Origin: Paenibacillus mellifer
GTDB taxonomy: Bacteria; Bacillota; Bacilli; Paenibacillales; Paenibacillaceae
NCBI RefSeq assembly: GCF_023195895.1
Contig: NZ_JALPRK010000002.1
Coordinates: 274,671 to 338,670 of the forward strand
Direction of reading: 5' to 3'
DNA length: 64,000 nucleotides
Shown: positions 1 to 9,014 of the stretch, piece by piece
Numbering within the stretch: the stretch's first letter is position 1
Layout of the letters: every line of letters starts with the position of its first letter
Notes under the pieces: model-generated
What the model saw: the letters and a program-made list of their open reading frames with translations, nothing else
Databases searched by the model: none
What the model was told of the DNA's origin: nothing
Program-made: the position numbers and the translations under genes

Positions 1-2
1 AG

Positions 3-30
3 AACCTCTACTTCGGTAGAGGTTTTTTTA
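3..30 (+). terminator. Intrinsic terminator, probable trp leader attenuator
   Basis: A 9-bp perfect stem (3-11 with 16-24) closes a TTCG tetraloop and runs into a T tract at 23-29. It ends only about 38 bases before the trpE ATG, a position typical of a leader attenuator rather than the end of an unrelated gene. The upstream leader lies outside the window, so it cannot be told whether a T-box, a TRAP-type leader or plain termination of a previous gene is involved. Confidence 0.8.
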
Positions 31-67
31 TTTGGCTCTGAACCAAACCGAAAAGGAAGTGAGAGAC

Positions 68-1630
68 ATGGCAACCCCGCAAGTAGAACAGGTCATTGCT
101 TTGGCGAACGAATACAATCTGATTCCGATTGCCCGTACGCTGCTCGCCGACATGGAAACCCCGATCCGTATCTTCCGCCGTATCGCCCAGCGGGAGCGGG
201 CATTTTTGCTGGAGAGCGTGGAAGGTGGCAGTCAGTGGGCACGGTATTCGTTTATCGGCACAGACCCGTTCCTGACCATCTCGGCCAAGAAAGGTGAAAT
301 TACGATCGGTCGTGATGGCGGCGAAGAGCGGCTGAGCTCGTCCCGGCCCGTTGATGAGCTGAAGGCGATCCTGCGGGGCTACCGCAGTCCGAAGCTTCCG
401 GAAATGCCGCCGTTTACAGGCGGAGCGATCGGGTTTTTCGGTTATGATCTGCTGCAGTATTATGAGAAGCTCCCTGCACATCAGGTCGATGACCTGAATC
501 TGCAAGATATGCAGTTTATGTTCTGTGATCAAGTGATTGTGTTCGACCACGTAAAACAACGCATTCTGCTCGTGGCCAATGTACATGTCAAGCCAGGCGA
601 TCGCGATGAGGATATCCGGAGGGCTTATGCGGAGGCGGAGCTGAAACTGGACCTGGCGGCTGATCTGCTGCAGCAGGAAGGGCCGGGCGAGAGCTTTAAC
701 CGCAGGCCGTTGCCGGTGGTGACCGACCTCGGTGACGTTAAGTCCAATCTGACGAAGGAGCAGTTCATTGCGAATGTGGATAAGGCGAAGGAATATATCC
801 GAGCGGGAGATATTTTTCAAGTGGTACTCTCGCAGCGATTCCATATCGAAACTGAAGTTGATCCGCTTCACGTATACCGTGTTCTGCGGACCCTGAACCC
901 ATCGCCGTATATGTACTATCTCAAGCTGGACGAGGAAATTATCGTTGGCACGTCGCCCGAGGCGTTGGTGAAAGTGGAGAATGGCCGGGTGGAGACTCGT
1001 CCGATTGCCGGAACGAGACCGCGGGGGGCCACGGAAGCGGAAGACTTGGCGCTGGAAGCAGAGCTGCTGCAGGATGAGAAGGAACGGGCGGAACACCTGA
1101 TGCTGGTCGACCTTGGCCGCAACGATTTGGGCCGCGTCTCCGATTTTGGCAGCGTCACTTGCGAATCCTATATGGATATCGAGCGATACTCTCACGTCAT
1201 GCACATGGTATCTAAGGTGTCCGGCAGGTTGCGGGATGATAAGGACTTCTTCGATGCCTTTCTATCTTGTCTACCGGCTGGGACGGTCTCCGGCGCGCCG
1301 AAGCTGCGGGCGATGGAGATTATCGCGGAGCTCGAACGTGAAGCACGCGGGACTTACGCCGGGGCCATCGGATACCTCGGGTTCTCGGGGAACATGGATT
1401 CCTGCATTACGATCCGCACGATCGTGTTCAAGCAAGGGAAGGCTTATGTGCAAGCGGGCGGGGGCATCGTGTGGGACTCGATTCCGGAGAACGAATATCA
1501 AGAGTCGGTAAATAAAGCCAAGGCGCTCTTGACGGCGATCCGTACAGCGGAGCAGATGTTTCCTCCTCCGGCTCGGCACGATGACGTTATCAATCAGGAT
1601 TATCTTTACGAATATACCCCGGGGAACTAA
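68..1630 (+). CDS. trpE: Anthranilate synthase component I (TrpE)
   Basis: Converts chorismate to anthranilate, the committed step of tryptophan synthesis, in the cytoplasm with a glutamine amidotransferase partner (TrpG/PabA). The product of 520 residues is full length. The LLES segment near residues 47-50 belongs to the tryptophan feedback site, and the C-terminal chorismate-binding domain carries IAGTRPRGAT, LVDLGRNDLGRV, GAPKLRAMEII and GGGIV. The ATG at 68 is preferred because AAGGAAGTGAGAG lies just upstream; an in-frame TTG at 32 has no such site. It is the first gene of trpEDCFBA. No trpG follows, as in Bacillus, where the amidotransferase is encoded in the folate operon (inference here). 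Confidence 0.97.
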   Translation: MATPQVEQVIALANEYNLIPIARTLLADMETPIRIFRRIAQRERAFLLESVEGGSQWARYSFIGTDPFLTISAKKGEITIGRDGGEERLSSSRPVDELKAILRGYRSPKLPEMPPFTGGAIGFFGYDLLQYYEKLPAHQVDDLNLQDMQFMFCDQVIVFDHVKQRILLVANVHVKPGDRDEDIRRAYAEAELKLDLAADLLQQEGPGESFNRRPLPVVTDLGDVKSNLTKEQFIANVDKAKEYIRAGDIFQVVLSQRFHIETEVDPLHVYRVLRTLNPSPYMYYLKLDEEIIVGTSPEALVKVENGRVETRPIAGTRPRGATEAEDLALEAELLQDEKERAEHLMLVDLGRNDLGRVSDFGSVTCESYMDIERYSHVMHMVSKVSGRLRDDKDFFDAFLSCLPAGTVSGAPKLRAMEIIAELEREARGTYAGAIGYLGFSGNMDSCITIRTIVFKQGKAYVQAGGGIVWDSIPENEYQESVNKAKALLTAIRTAEQMFPPPARHDDVINQDYLYEYTPGN

Positions 1631-1648
1631 AGAGAGGAGCGAATCGAG

Positions 1649-2689
1649 ATGACAGGACAGCAAACCGTTCAGGCGGGCATCGGCCGCTTGATCGAAGGAC
1701 AACATTTGGCGCGGGAAGAAGCGCGCGGCATGATGCAGGCCATCATGAACGGCGAATCAACTCCGGCTCAAATCGGCAGCCTGTTGACGGCACTGCGAAT
1801 CAAAGGGGAAACGGTAGAGGAGATTACCGGCTTCGCGGAAGCGATGCGCGGTGCCTCCAGCCGGATTGATACGGAAACACAGAAGCTGCTGGATACGTGC
1901 GGAACGGGAGGTTCCGGCATCCATAAAATCAACGTGTCGACGACGGCAGCCATCGTTGCGGCATCGGTATCGGTCCGCGTGGCTAAACATGGTAACCGAT
2001 CGGCTTCCGGCCGTTCAGGCAGCGCCGATGTGCTTGAGGCATTAGGCGTCAATATTCAACTGGACGCCGGACAGGCGAAACGCTGCCTTGACGATATAGG
2101 CATTTGTTTCATGTTCTCGCAACTGTATCATCCTTCGATGAAACATGCGGCGGGACCTCGCAAGGAGCTGGGCATCCGTACCGTCTTCAACATGCTGGGG
2201 CCGCTGACGAATCCGGCAGGGGCGGATCGCCAGGTACTGGGCATCTATGATGGCGGAAAAACGTCAACGATTGCCGAAGTGTTGCGAGAGTTGGGCTCCA
2301 AACGGGCGCTGGTCGTCAGCAGCCGGGAAGGGCTGGATGAGATCAGCATTTCGTCCCCAACACGGGTATCCGAACTGAAAAACGGCGAGATTACGACCTA
2401 TGATCTTCAACCGGAAGATCTAGGGCTTCGCACGTATCCTCTGGAGGCGATGATCGGCGGCGATCCGCAGACGAATGCGGAGATCGTCCGATATGTGTTG
2501 CAAGGGGCGCCAGGAGCTCACCGGGACGTTGTTCTGGCTAACGCGGGCGCTTGCGTGTATGTAGCCGGTCTTGCTGACAACATTCGTGAAGGGGTCGCCA
2601 TCGCTGCGGAAGCGATTGATTCGGGGAAGGCTTTTAACAAGCTGGAGCAGCTTATTCAAACAACGGAGGAATTAAGTTATGTATCTTGA
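1649..2689 (+). CDS. trpD: Anthranilate phosphoribosyltransferase (TrpD)
   Basis: Transfers phosphoribose from PRPP to anthranilate. The 346 residues match the usual length. An N-terminal helical domain is followed by the glycine-rich PRPP loop CGTGGSG at 84-90, the KHGNRSASGRSGSADVLEALG segment and the RKELGIRTVFNMLGPLTNPA block, all hallmarks of the family. AGAGAGGAG precedes the ATG, 18 bases after trpE. The 3' end overlaps trpC by 11 bases, which implies translational coupling. Confidence 0.97.
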   Translation: MTGQQTVQAGIGRLIEGQHLAREEARGMMQAIMNGESTPAQIGSLLTALRIKGETVEEITGFAEAMRGASSRIDTETQKLLDTCGTGGSGIHKINVSTTAAIVAASVSVRVAKHGNRSASGRSGSADVLEALGVNIQLDAGQAKRCLDDIGICFMFSQLYHPSMKHAAGPRKELGIRTVFNMLGPLTNPAGADRQVLGIYDGGKTSTIAEVLRELGSKRALVVSSREGLDEISISSPTRVSELKNGEITTYDLQPEDLGLRTYPLEAMIGGDPQTNAEIVRYVLQGAPGAHRDVVLANAGACVYVAGLADNIREGVAIAAEAIDSGKAFNKLEQLIQTTEELSYVS

Positions 2690-3518
2690 GCGGATTGTGG
2701 AGACGAAAAAAGCGGAGGTCGCGCGTTTGGCGGAAACCTTCTCCATCGCAGAAGCGGAACGACGCATCGCGGAGATGACGCCGACACGCGGCTTCCACTC
2801 CGCCCTTACGGCGGGCCGGAAGAGAGACATGGGGTTAATAGCGGAAGTAAAGAAGGCATCGCCCTCCAAAGGGCTGATCCGTCCGGATTTCCATCCGGTT
2901 CAGCTGGCAGCGGCTTATAAAGCGGCGGGAACCGACTGCATATCCGTGCTGACGGATGAAACGTATTTTCAAGGCAGCAGGGCCTACTTGAGTGCGATTC
3001 GCGAGGCGGTAAACGTGCCGCTGTTGCGCAAGGATTTCGTGATCGACGAACGGCAGATCTACGAAGCTCGGCTGCTTGGGGCTGACGCGGTGCTGTTGAT
3101 CGCAGCGATTCTGAGCGATGCCCAGCTGCGGGACTACTTGGCACTCGCCACGGCACTGGGGCTCGACGTATTGATTGAGGTCCACGACCGAGAGGAGCTG
3201 GATCGGGTCCTGGCACTGCCTGCAGCGAAGCTGATCGGCATTAACAACCGGAATCTGCGGAACTTTGAGGTGTCCTTGGAGACAACGACCGCGCTGGCCG
3301 CACTGGTGCCTCAGCATGCGACACTGATCAGTGAGAGCGGGATTCAGACGCGGGAAGATGTGGAATTTTTGCAGAAGAACGGCGCACAAGGCGTGCTGAT
3401 CGGGGAAACCTTTATGCGACGGGACAATGTTGGGGACGCGGTACATGACTTGATGGGGCCGGTATTTCAAGCTGCAGAACCTGACAAAAACGCAGAGGGG
3501 ACGACGTATCATGGGTGA
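2679..3518 (+). CDS. trpC: Indole-3-glycerol phosphate synthase (TrpC)
   Basis: Closes the indole ring from carboxyphenylamino-deoxyribulose phosphate. A single (beta/alpha)8 barrel of 279 residues. Catalytic landmarks are the EVKKASPSKG loop around 56-65, LRKDFVID, and INNRNLRNFEV followed by the phosphate-binding ISESGI. The start lies inside the end of trpD and is served by GGAGG within trpD. The end overlaps trpF by 8 bases. It is not fused to TrpF, unlike in enteric bacteria. Confidence 0.97.
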   Translation: MYLERIVETKKAEVARLAETFSIAEAERRIAEMTPTRGFHSALTAGRKRDMGLIAEVKKASPSKGLIRPDFHPVQLAAAYKAAGTDCISVLTDETYFQGSRAYLSAIREAVNVPLLRKDFVIDERQIYEARLLGADAVLLIAAILSDAQLRDYLALATALGLDVLIEVHDREELDRVLALPAAKLIGINNRNLRNFEVSLETTTALAALVPQHATLISESGIQTREDVEFLQKNGAQGVLIGETFMRRDNVGDAVHDLMGPVFQAAEPDKNAEGTTYHG

Positions 3519-4176
3519 AGTCGCGGTAAAAATTTGTGGACTTCAAAGCGTTGAAGTGCTAAAATCTATGGTGAACTTACCCGTAGATTATGTCGGATTC
3601 GTGTTTGCCAGAAGCAAGCGCCAAATCAGCGGAAGCCGTGCGGCGGAGCTGCTTCCCGTGCTTCGAGAGTGGAGCTCGGGGGCGGTTCCCCAGAGCGTTG
3701 GGGTTTTCGTCAATCCGACCTTGGAGGAGCTGGACGAGGTTTTGCGGCAGGCGCCGCTGGACATCCTGCAGCTCCACGGGACGGAAAGCCCGGAGTTTTG
3801 CCGGAAGGTCAAAGATGCTTATTGCGTCAAGATTTTCAAGGCATTTCCGGTGAAAACGGACGGAACGGTCCATGCCGGCGCTACCTTGGCGGAATATGCC
3901 GGCGTGCTGGACGGGCTGTTGCTCGATACGTACGACCCGGAATACGGCGGAGGCTCCGGCATCACTTTTCATTGGGCGGCTGCAGAACCTTATCGCCAAT
4001 GGGCCATAGATCAAGGGGTTCCGTTCCTTGCGGCCGGCGGACTACATCCCGATAATGTAGAGGTGTTGATCGAGACTTTGCAGCCGGACGGTGTTGACGT
4101 CTCAAGCGGGGTTGAAACGGACGGCGTAAAGGATATCGCGAAAATGACAGCATTCGTAGAGAGGGTGAAGGGATGA
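3511..4176 (+). CDS. trpF: Phosphoribosylanthranilate isomerase (TrpF)
   Basis: Amadori rearrangement of phosphoribosylanthranilate. A monodomain (beta/alpha)8 protein of 221 residues. The start KICGL contains the catalytic cysteine, LQLHGTE and [12 protein letters not shown] sit mid-chain, and the C-terminal [11 protein letters not shown] and DVSSGVE hold the phosphate site and catalytic aspartate. It overlaps trpC by 8 bases and trpB by 4, so it is embedded in the coupled operon. Confidence 0.96.
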   Translation: MGEVAVKICGLQSVEVLKSMVNLPVDYVGFVFARSKRQISGSRAAELLPVLREWSSGAVPQSVGVFVNPTLEELDEVLRQAPLDILQLHGTESPEFCRKVKDAYCVKIFKAFPVKTDGTVHAGATLAEYAGVLDGLLLDTYDPEYGGGSGITFHWAAAEPYRQWAIDQGVPFLAAGGLHPDNVEVLIETLQPDGVDVSSGVETDGVKDIAKMTAFVERVKG

Positions 4177-5375
4177 TGAAGCAGGTACCGGATGAGCATG
4201 GACGTTTTGGCCCTTTTGGAGGCCGTTATGTACCGGAAACGCTGATGAACGCATTAATCGAATTGGAAGAATCCTATTCGAAATATAAAGATGATCCCGA
4301 GTTTCAAGCGGAGATTGCTTATTTGCTGAAGCAGTATTCCGGGCGGGAGACGCCATTGTATTACGCGGAACGCCTGACGCAACATCTGGGCGGAGCCAAG
4401 ATTTACCTCAAACGCGAGGATTTGAACCATACCGGTGCGCATAAAATCAACAATGCGATCGGGCAAGGGATCCTGGCCAAACGGATGGGGAAGCAGAAAG
4501 TCATCGCCGAGACCGGCGCGGGCCAACACGGGGTGGCAACTGCCACCGTTGCTGCTTTGTTAGGTCTGGAATGCAAAGTGTTCATGGGCGAGGAGGATAC
4601 GAAGCGGCAGCAGTTAAACGTGTTCCGGATGAAACTCCTTGGTGCAGAGGTCGTTCCTGTGATGTCAGGTACACGGACGTTGAAGGATGCTTGCAACGAG
4701 GCGCTGCGCTATTGGGTCAGCAACGTGCATGACACGTTTTATATTCTGGGGTCGGCCACCGGGCCGCATCCGTATCCGATGATGGTGCGGAATTTCCAAC
4801 GCATTATCGGCGATGAAACACGGGAGCAGATTTTGCGGGCGGAAGGTCGGTTGCCGGAGATGCTCGTCGCTGCGGTAGGCGGCGGGAGCAATGCGATCGG
4901 GATGTTTTATCCGTTTGTCGAGGATCAGGAGGTTCGTCTCGTAGGTGTGGAAGCCGCCGGCAAAGGTGTCGATACTGAATTCCATGCCGCAACGATGACC
5001 AAAGGCACGAAAGGCGTCTTCCAAGGCTCGATGAGTTATTTGCTGCAGGACGCATTTGGTCAGGTGCTGCCGGCTCATTCGATTTCCGCCGGTCTGGATT
5101 ACCCGGGGATTGGTCCGGAGCATTCCTATCTGAAGGATATCGAACGCGCGAAATATTATCCGATTACGGACCGTGAGGCCCTGGATGCGCTCCAATTGCT
5201 GAGCCGGACCGAGGGAATCATCCCGGCGCTGGAATCGGCGCATGCGGTGGCGCAAGTTGTGAAGATGGCTCCGGCGATGAGCAGGGATGAGATCATCGTG
5301 ATCTGCTTATCGGGCCGCGGGGATAAGGACGTGGAATCGATTATGGCGTATACGGAAGGCGGGGGAACGATATGA
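4173..5375 (+). CDS. trpB: Tryptophan synthase beta chain (TrpB)
   Basis: PLP enzyme joining indole and serine to give tryptophan; works in an alpha2beta2 complex with TrpA. The 400 residues are typical of TrpB1. The PLP lysine is Lys91 in [10 protein letters not shown], the cofactor phosphate loop is GGGSNAIG, and [13 protein letters not shown] and [16 protein letters not shown] are also present. The start codon overlaps the trpF stop (a second ATG three bases on is equally possible). The end overlaps trpA by 4 bases. Confidence 0.98.
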   Translation: MMKQVPDEHGRFGPFGGRYVPETLMNALIELEESYSKYKDDPEFQAEIAYLLKQYSGRETPLYYAERLTQHLGGAKIYLKREDLNHTGAHKINNAIGQGILAKRMGKQKVIAETGAGQHGVATATVAALLGLECKVFMGEEDTKRQQLNVFRMKLLGAEVVPVMSGTRTLKDACNEALRYWVSNVHDTFYILGSATGPHPYPMMVRNFQRIIGDETREQILRAEGRLPEMLVAAVGGGSNAIGMFYPFVEDQEVRLVGVEAAGKGVDTEFHAATMTKGTKGVFQGSMSYLLQDAFGQVLPAHSISAGLDYPGIGPEHSYLKDIERAKYYPITDREALDALQLLSRTEGIIPALESAHAVAQVVKMAPAMSRDEIIVICLSGRGDKDVESIMAYTEGGGTI

Positions 5376-6193
5376 GTCTAACAGCAGGCCGTTTGCTCGA
5401 CGACACATTTGCGAAGCTGAAGACGGCGGGGAAAACCGCGCTGATTCCGTTTATAACCGTTGGTGACCCGGATCCGGAGACAACCCTCGACATTTTGGCG
5501 GCTCTGGAGGAAGCCGGTGCCGATGTGGTGGAGTTGGGTGTACCTTACTCTGACCCGTTGGCGGACGGTCCGGTCATTCAACGGGCCTCAGAGCGTGCCT
5601 TGGTCCATGGGATCACGGTCGCTTCCTGCATCGAGACAGCCGCTAAAGCTCGAGAACGGGGAATTCGACTTCCATTCGTCTTGTTTACTTACTACAATCC
5701 CGTGTTTCAAATGGGATCGGATCGTTTCTTTGCCGCTGTGAAAGAAGCGGGGATCAGCGGTTTGATTATCCCGGATTTGCCTTATGAAGAGGCAGAGGAG
5801 GTTCTGGGGTTAGCGGATGCAGCAGGCGTTAAGCTGATTCCGCTCGTAGCGCCAACGTCTAGCGGACGGATCGCGCAAATTCTGGAGCGTGCCCGCGGGT
5901 TTGTATACTGCGTTTCCTCGCTGGGCGTGACTGGTGAGCGCGCTACGTTTAACGCTAGTGTCGATGATTTTATCGCATCGGTTAAAGCACAAACGGATTT
6001 GCCCGTCGCTGTTGGTTTTGGCATCTCGAGCCGCGAGCAGGTTGAGCGTTTTGCTGCAATCTGTGACGGCGCGGTCGTCGGCAGCGCGATCGTACGAAAG
6101 ATCGAAGAAAGCCTGTCTCAGTTGGCGCAGGCTTCCACCCGAGACCAAGGGTTGTTGCAAATTCGCGACTTTGTGGCAAAATTGAGATTATAG
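5372..6193 (+). CDS. trpA: Tryptophan synthase alpha chain (TrpA)
   Basis: Cleaves indole-3-glycerol phosphate to indole and glyceraldehyde 3-phosphate and channels indole to TrpB. A (beta/alpha)8 barrel of 273 residues. The catalytic pair is Glu54 and Asp65 in [14 protein letters not shown], with the 11-residue spacing of the Salmonella enzyme. The C-terminal phosphate loop VGFGIS is present. It is the last trp gene; 45 bases separate it from hisC with no terminator visible, so hisC and tyrA are probably co-transcribed. Confidence 0.97.
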   Translation: MSLTAGRLLDDTFAKLKTAGKTALIPFITVGDPDPETTLDILAALEEAGADVVELGVPYSDPLADGPVIQRASERALVHGITVASCIETAAKARERGIRLPFVLFTYYNPVFQMGSDRFFAAVKEAGISGLIIPDLPYEEAEEVLGLADAAGVKLIPLVAPTSSGRIAQILERARGFVYCVSSLGVTGERATFNASVDDFIASVKAQTDLPVAVGFGISSREQVERFAAICDGAVVGSAIVRKIEESLSQLAQASTRDQGLLQIRDFVAKLRL

Positions 6194-6238
6194 TTTTTTG
6201 GAACAGCACAACAAGTCATTTGAGGGAGGAACCTATCC

Positions 6239-7336
6239 ATGTTGCCGAAACCCCAGATCGTCAATTTGCCGGTGTATCAACCCGGTAAACCGATTGAAGA
6301 AGTAAAGAAGGAGCTTGGGCTCGACGAAGTCATCAAGCTGGCTTCCAACGAAAATCCATATGGCTGTTCACCGCGCGTCCGTGCCGCTATCGAGCAGGAA
6401 CTGGCTAACATCAGCTTGTACCCCGACGGCAGCGCAGCAGAGTTGACCGACGTGTTGGCCAGCCGGCTTGGCGTTAGGAAAGAACAGATTATTTTCGGCT
6501 GCGGTTCCGATGAAATTATCGCTTTGATCACCCGGGCATTTTTCTTGCCTGGCGATGAGACGGTGATGGCGGACCAGACGTTCAGCGTGTATAAGAGTAA
6601 TGCCGACATTGAGGGAGCCGTAAGCATCGAAGTGCCGCTAAAGGATGGCACCCACGATTTGGAGGGAATGCTCGCAAGTATTGGAGAGAAAACGAAGGCC
6701 GTCTGGATCTGCAACCCCAATAATCCGACAGGGACGATCGTGCCTCATGCTGAGCTTGTATCTTTTCTGGACCGGGTTCCGGGACATGTGCTGGTCGTAT
6801 TGGATGAAGCGTACTCAGAGTATGTTACCGATTCGGCATACACGGACGGAATTGCTTTGCTGAACCAATATCCCAATCTGGTAGTGCTCCGCACCTTCTC
6901 CAAAATCTACGGTCTCGCCTCGCTGCGTATCGGTTATGGGGTGGGTCAACCGGGTGTTATTAAACTGATTAACCAGGTTCGCGAACCGTTTAATACATCT
7001 CGGATCGGTCAAGCGGCGGCCAAGGCGGCTTTGGCTGATCAAGAATTCGTGGCTGATTGCCGTACCAAGAACCGTGAAGGCATTGCTTATCTGTATGGCG
7101 AGTTCGAACGGCTGGGTCTTACGTATTTTCCGGCACATGGCAATTTCATTATGGTTGATGTTCAGCGTCCTGCCGGGGAAATGTTTGGATCGCTGCTGCA
7201 GTTAGGTATTATCGTGCGTGCGGGCTTCTCGAAGTATCCAAGTTTCGTACGGGTCACGGTGGGATCCGCCGAACAAAACGCTAAATTCGTGACCGCCTTG
7301 GAGCAGGTGCTTGGTAAATCGGCAACTCGGGTTTAA
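6239..7336 (+). CDS. hisC: Histidinol-phosphate / aromatic aminotransferase (HisC)
   Basis: Fold-type I PLP aminotransferase of 365 residues. Visible are SNENPYG near 36-42, NPNNPTGT at 159-166, DEAYSEY and the PLP lysine Lys222 in TFSKIYGLASLRIGYG. It acts on histidinol phosphate. In Bacillus the hisC of the trp supra-operon also transaminates tyrosine and phenylalanine precursors, which its place between trpA and tyrA suggests here (inference). GGGAGGAAC precedes the ATG. Confidence 0.94.
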   Translation: MLPKPQIVNLPVYQPGKPIEEVKKELGLDEVIKLASNENPYGCSPRVRAAIEQELANISLYPDGSAAELTDVLASRLGVRKEQIIFGCGSDEIIALITRAFFLPGDETVMADQTFSVYKSNADIEGAVSIEVPLKDGTHDLEGMLASIGEKTKAVWICNPNNPTGTIVPHAELVSFLDRVPGHVLVVLDEAYSEYVTDSAYTDGIALLNQYPNLVVLRTFSKIYGLASLRIGYGVGQPGVIKLINQVREPFNTSRIGQAAAKAALADQEFVADCRTKNREGIAYLYGEFERLGLTYFPAHGNFIMVDVQRPAGEMFGSLLQLGIIVRAGFSKYPSFVRVTVGSAEQNAKFVTALEQVLGKSATRV

Positions 7337-7372
7337 TCTCCTAATTTATTCGCAGAAAATGAGTGAGAAACG

Positions 7373-8467
7373 ATGACAACGAAAATTGCCATTTTTGGCG
7401 TTGGTTTGATCGGGGGTTCGCTGGCGTTGTGCCTGAAAGGCAAGCCAGGTATCACGGTCGTCGGCCACGCCCACCGTCCGGAATCCCTGAAACGCATCGA
7501 AGAGCGCGGCGTCGTTGACGCCGTGACTCTGTCCATGGAAGAGGCGGCGGCGGATGCCGATTTTATTTTTTTGTGCGTGCCGGTAGGGCTCCTGGAGGAT
7601 TACCTGCAGAAGTTGACTGAGCTCCCGCTGAAGCCCGGCTGTATAGTGACCGACGTCGGAAGCACGAAGGCGGCTGTCACCGCTTGTGCGGCGAGGATAT
7701 CTCGCCCGGGGGTGCATTTTATCGGCGGCCATCCGATGGCTGGATCGGAACGTTCCGGCGTCGAGGCCGCCTCGACGCTCCTGTTCGAGAACGCTTTTTA
7801 CGTATTAACTCCGTCTCCCGACGTACCGGAAGCTGCTTACCATCGTTTGGAGCAGCTTCTGACGCACACTAAAGCGCAAATCGTCCGTGTCGATCCGGTC
7901 ATGCATGACGAAATCGTTGGAGCGATCAGTCATCTGCCGCATATCATTGCGGTTGCCCTGGTGAATCAGGTACGTGATTACAACGATGGCAACGGGTTGT
8001 ACCGCATGCTGGCCGCCGGCGGTTTCCGCGACATCACACGGATCGCTTCGAGCGACCCGGTGATTTGGCGAGACATCCTGCTCAGTAACCGCGAAGTGCT
8101 GCTGGGCTTGCTGAAGGATTGGAACCGCGAGATCGAAGGGTTCATCTCCTTGCTCGAGGCGCAGAACGGAGAAGGGATCGAGGTTTCGTTCCAAAAAGCG
8201 AACCAGTTCCGCAGCGAGCTGCCGGAGCGGCGCAAAGGAGCGATCACCTCGTTGTTCGACATCTACATCGATGTGCCCGATACCCCGGGGATCATTGGGC
8301 AAATCGCGACCGAGCTGGGCCTTCGCCACATCAATCTGAGCAATATGCAGATCATCGAAAGTCGCGAGGATGTCCCGGGCGTGCTGCGCCTGTCCTTCCG
8401 TCAGGAAGGGGAGATGGAGAGGGCGAGAGCGCATCTCCAATCCCTAGGCCACACCGTCTACGTTTAA
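7373..8467 (+). CDS. tyrA: Prephenate dehydrogenase with ACT domain (TyrA)
   Basis: Oxidative decarboxylation of prephenate to 4-hydroxyphenylpyruvate, the tyrosine branch point. The 364 residues begin with a Rossmann fold (FGVGLIGGSLA near 6-16), continue with GGHPMAGSERSG, and end with an ACT domain from about residue 295 (DVPDTPGIIGQIATELG) that normally binds tyrosine for feedback. The start is ATG after GAGTGAGAAACG. It is the last gene before a 0.9-kb gene-free region. Confidence 0.95.
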   Translation: MTTKIAIFGVGLIGGSLALCLKGKPGITVVGHAHRPESLKRIEERGVVDAVTLSMEEAAADADFIFLCVPVGLLEDYLQKLTELPLKPGCIVTDVGSTKAAVTACAARISRPGVHFIGGHPMAGSERSGVEAASTLLFENAFYVLTPSPDVPEAAYHRLEQLLTHTKAQIVRVDPVMHDEIVGAISHLPHIIAVALVNQVRDYNDGNGLYRMLAAGGFRDITRIASSDPVIWRDILLSNREVLLGLLKDWNREIEGFISLLEAQNGEGIEVSFQKANQFRSELPERRKGAITSLFDIYIDVPDTPGIIGQIATELGLRHINLSNMQIIESREDVPGVLRLSFRQEGEMERARAHLQSLGHTVYV

Positions 8468-8473
8468 GAGGAT

Positions 8474-8640
8474 GTTTTAAATTCGGCTTTTGATCACGAA
8501 GGGGAATCGAGGGGAAGGCTCGGCGTCGAATCTTGAATTCAGCCGGGCCTTCCGCTGCTCACGTAGCTTTCAGCTACGCTGCGCTGCTCAGTCCCTAGCT
8601 TCATTCAACCTTCTCGGTGCTGAAAAGCCGAATTTAAAAC
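8474..8640. repeat. MITE-like repeat, full-length copy with 18-bp terminal inverted repeats
   Basis: 167 bp bounded by perfect inverted repeats, GTTTTAAATTCGGCTTTT at 8474-8491 and its exact complement at 8623-8640. Inside lie a 33-bp core (8517-8549) whose arms GGCTCGGC and GCCGGGCC can pair with one wobble, and a hairpin CGTAGC/GCTACG near 8562-8578. It encodes no protein. The core recurs identically at 8702-8734 and 38286-38318. No clean target-site duplication is visible. Non-autonomous mobility is inference. Confidence 0.8.
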
Positions 8641-8655
8641 TGGATTGGAAGAGGG

Positions 8656-8735
8656 TGTTATAAATTCGGCCTTTTGATCACGAAGGAGAATCGAAGGTGA
8701 AGGCTCGGCGTCGAATCTTGAATTCAGCCGGGCCT
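8656..8735. repeat. Truncated copy of the same repeat
   Basis: Starts with a variant left end (GTTATAAATTCGGCC), carries the GATCACGAAG motif and the identical 33-bp core at 8702-8734, then stops being similar just after the core. It lies head-to-tail 15 bases after the full copy. The right terminal repeat is missing. Confidence 0.75.
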
Positions 8736-8751
8736 GATTTGTGATTTCAGC

Positions 8752-8834
8752 TAACGGAACCAGAAGACCTTATTTCGGACAAAAGCATTTCTTTTGTTAC
8801 CACTTAAGCGCAGTAAGGTCACTGGAGTCCGTTA
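8752..8834. repeat. Nested inverted-repeat (hairpin) intergenic element
   Basis: The outer arms TAACGGA (8752-8758) and TCCGTTA (8828-8834) pair perfectly, as do the inner arms GACCTTA (8766-8772) and TAAGGTC (8814-8820), giving an imperfect long stem with a loop of about 40 bases. No coding capacity. From 8835 to the promoter at 8980 nothing else is recognised. Confidence 0.6.
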
Positions 8835-8979
8835 TACACTTATAGCGTAATCAACACATCCATGCTCCTATTTCCACTACAAACCGGCGACACAGGTATG
8901 ATTTTGATGTCAAACTATATAGTTAGCGGGATATGGCAACCCCTTGTACAATGCGAAATGAAAGCGCTCAAAAAAAGTG

Positions 8980-9008
8980 TTGACAGAATGAAAACGTATA
9001 CATATAAT
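8980..9008 (+). promoter_or_regulatory. Consensus sigma-A promoter of the small RNA
   Basis: Perfect TTGACA (8980-8985) and TATAAT (9003-9008) boxes with an ideal 17-base spacer. Transcription should start near 9013-9015. It drives no protein gene; the transcript meets a terminator at 9071-9100. Confidence 0.85.
8988..9003 (+). promoter_or_regulatory. CcpA catabolite-responsive element (cre) in the promoter spacer
   Basis: The bases ATGAAAACGTATACAT match the extended cre consensus WTGNNARCGNWWWCAW at every fixed position and fill the -35/-10 spacer, where CcpA binding would block RNA polymerase. A weaker cre-like sequence (TGAAAGCGCTCA) sits just upstream at 8959-8970. CcpA control is inferred from the match alone. 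Confidence 0.6.
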
Positions 9009-9014
9009 AAAAGT

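Noticed and set aside
8..1204. Long antisense reading frame (398 codons) opposite trpE
   Set aside because: It mirrors the codon structure of a clearly real trpE, has no ribosome site and its translation resembles no protein.
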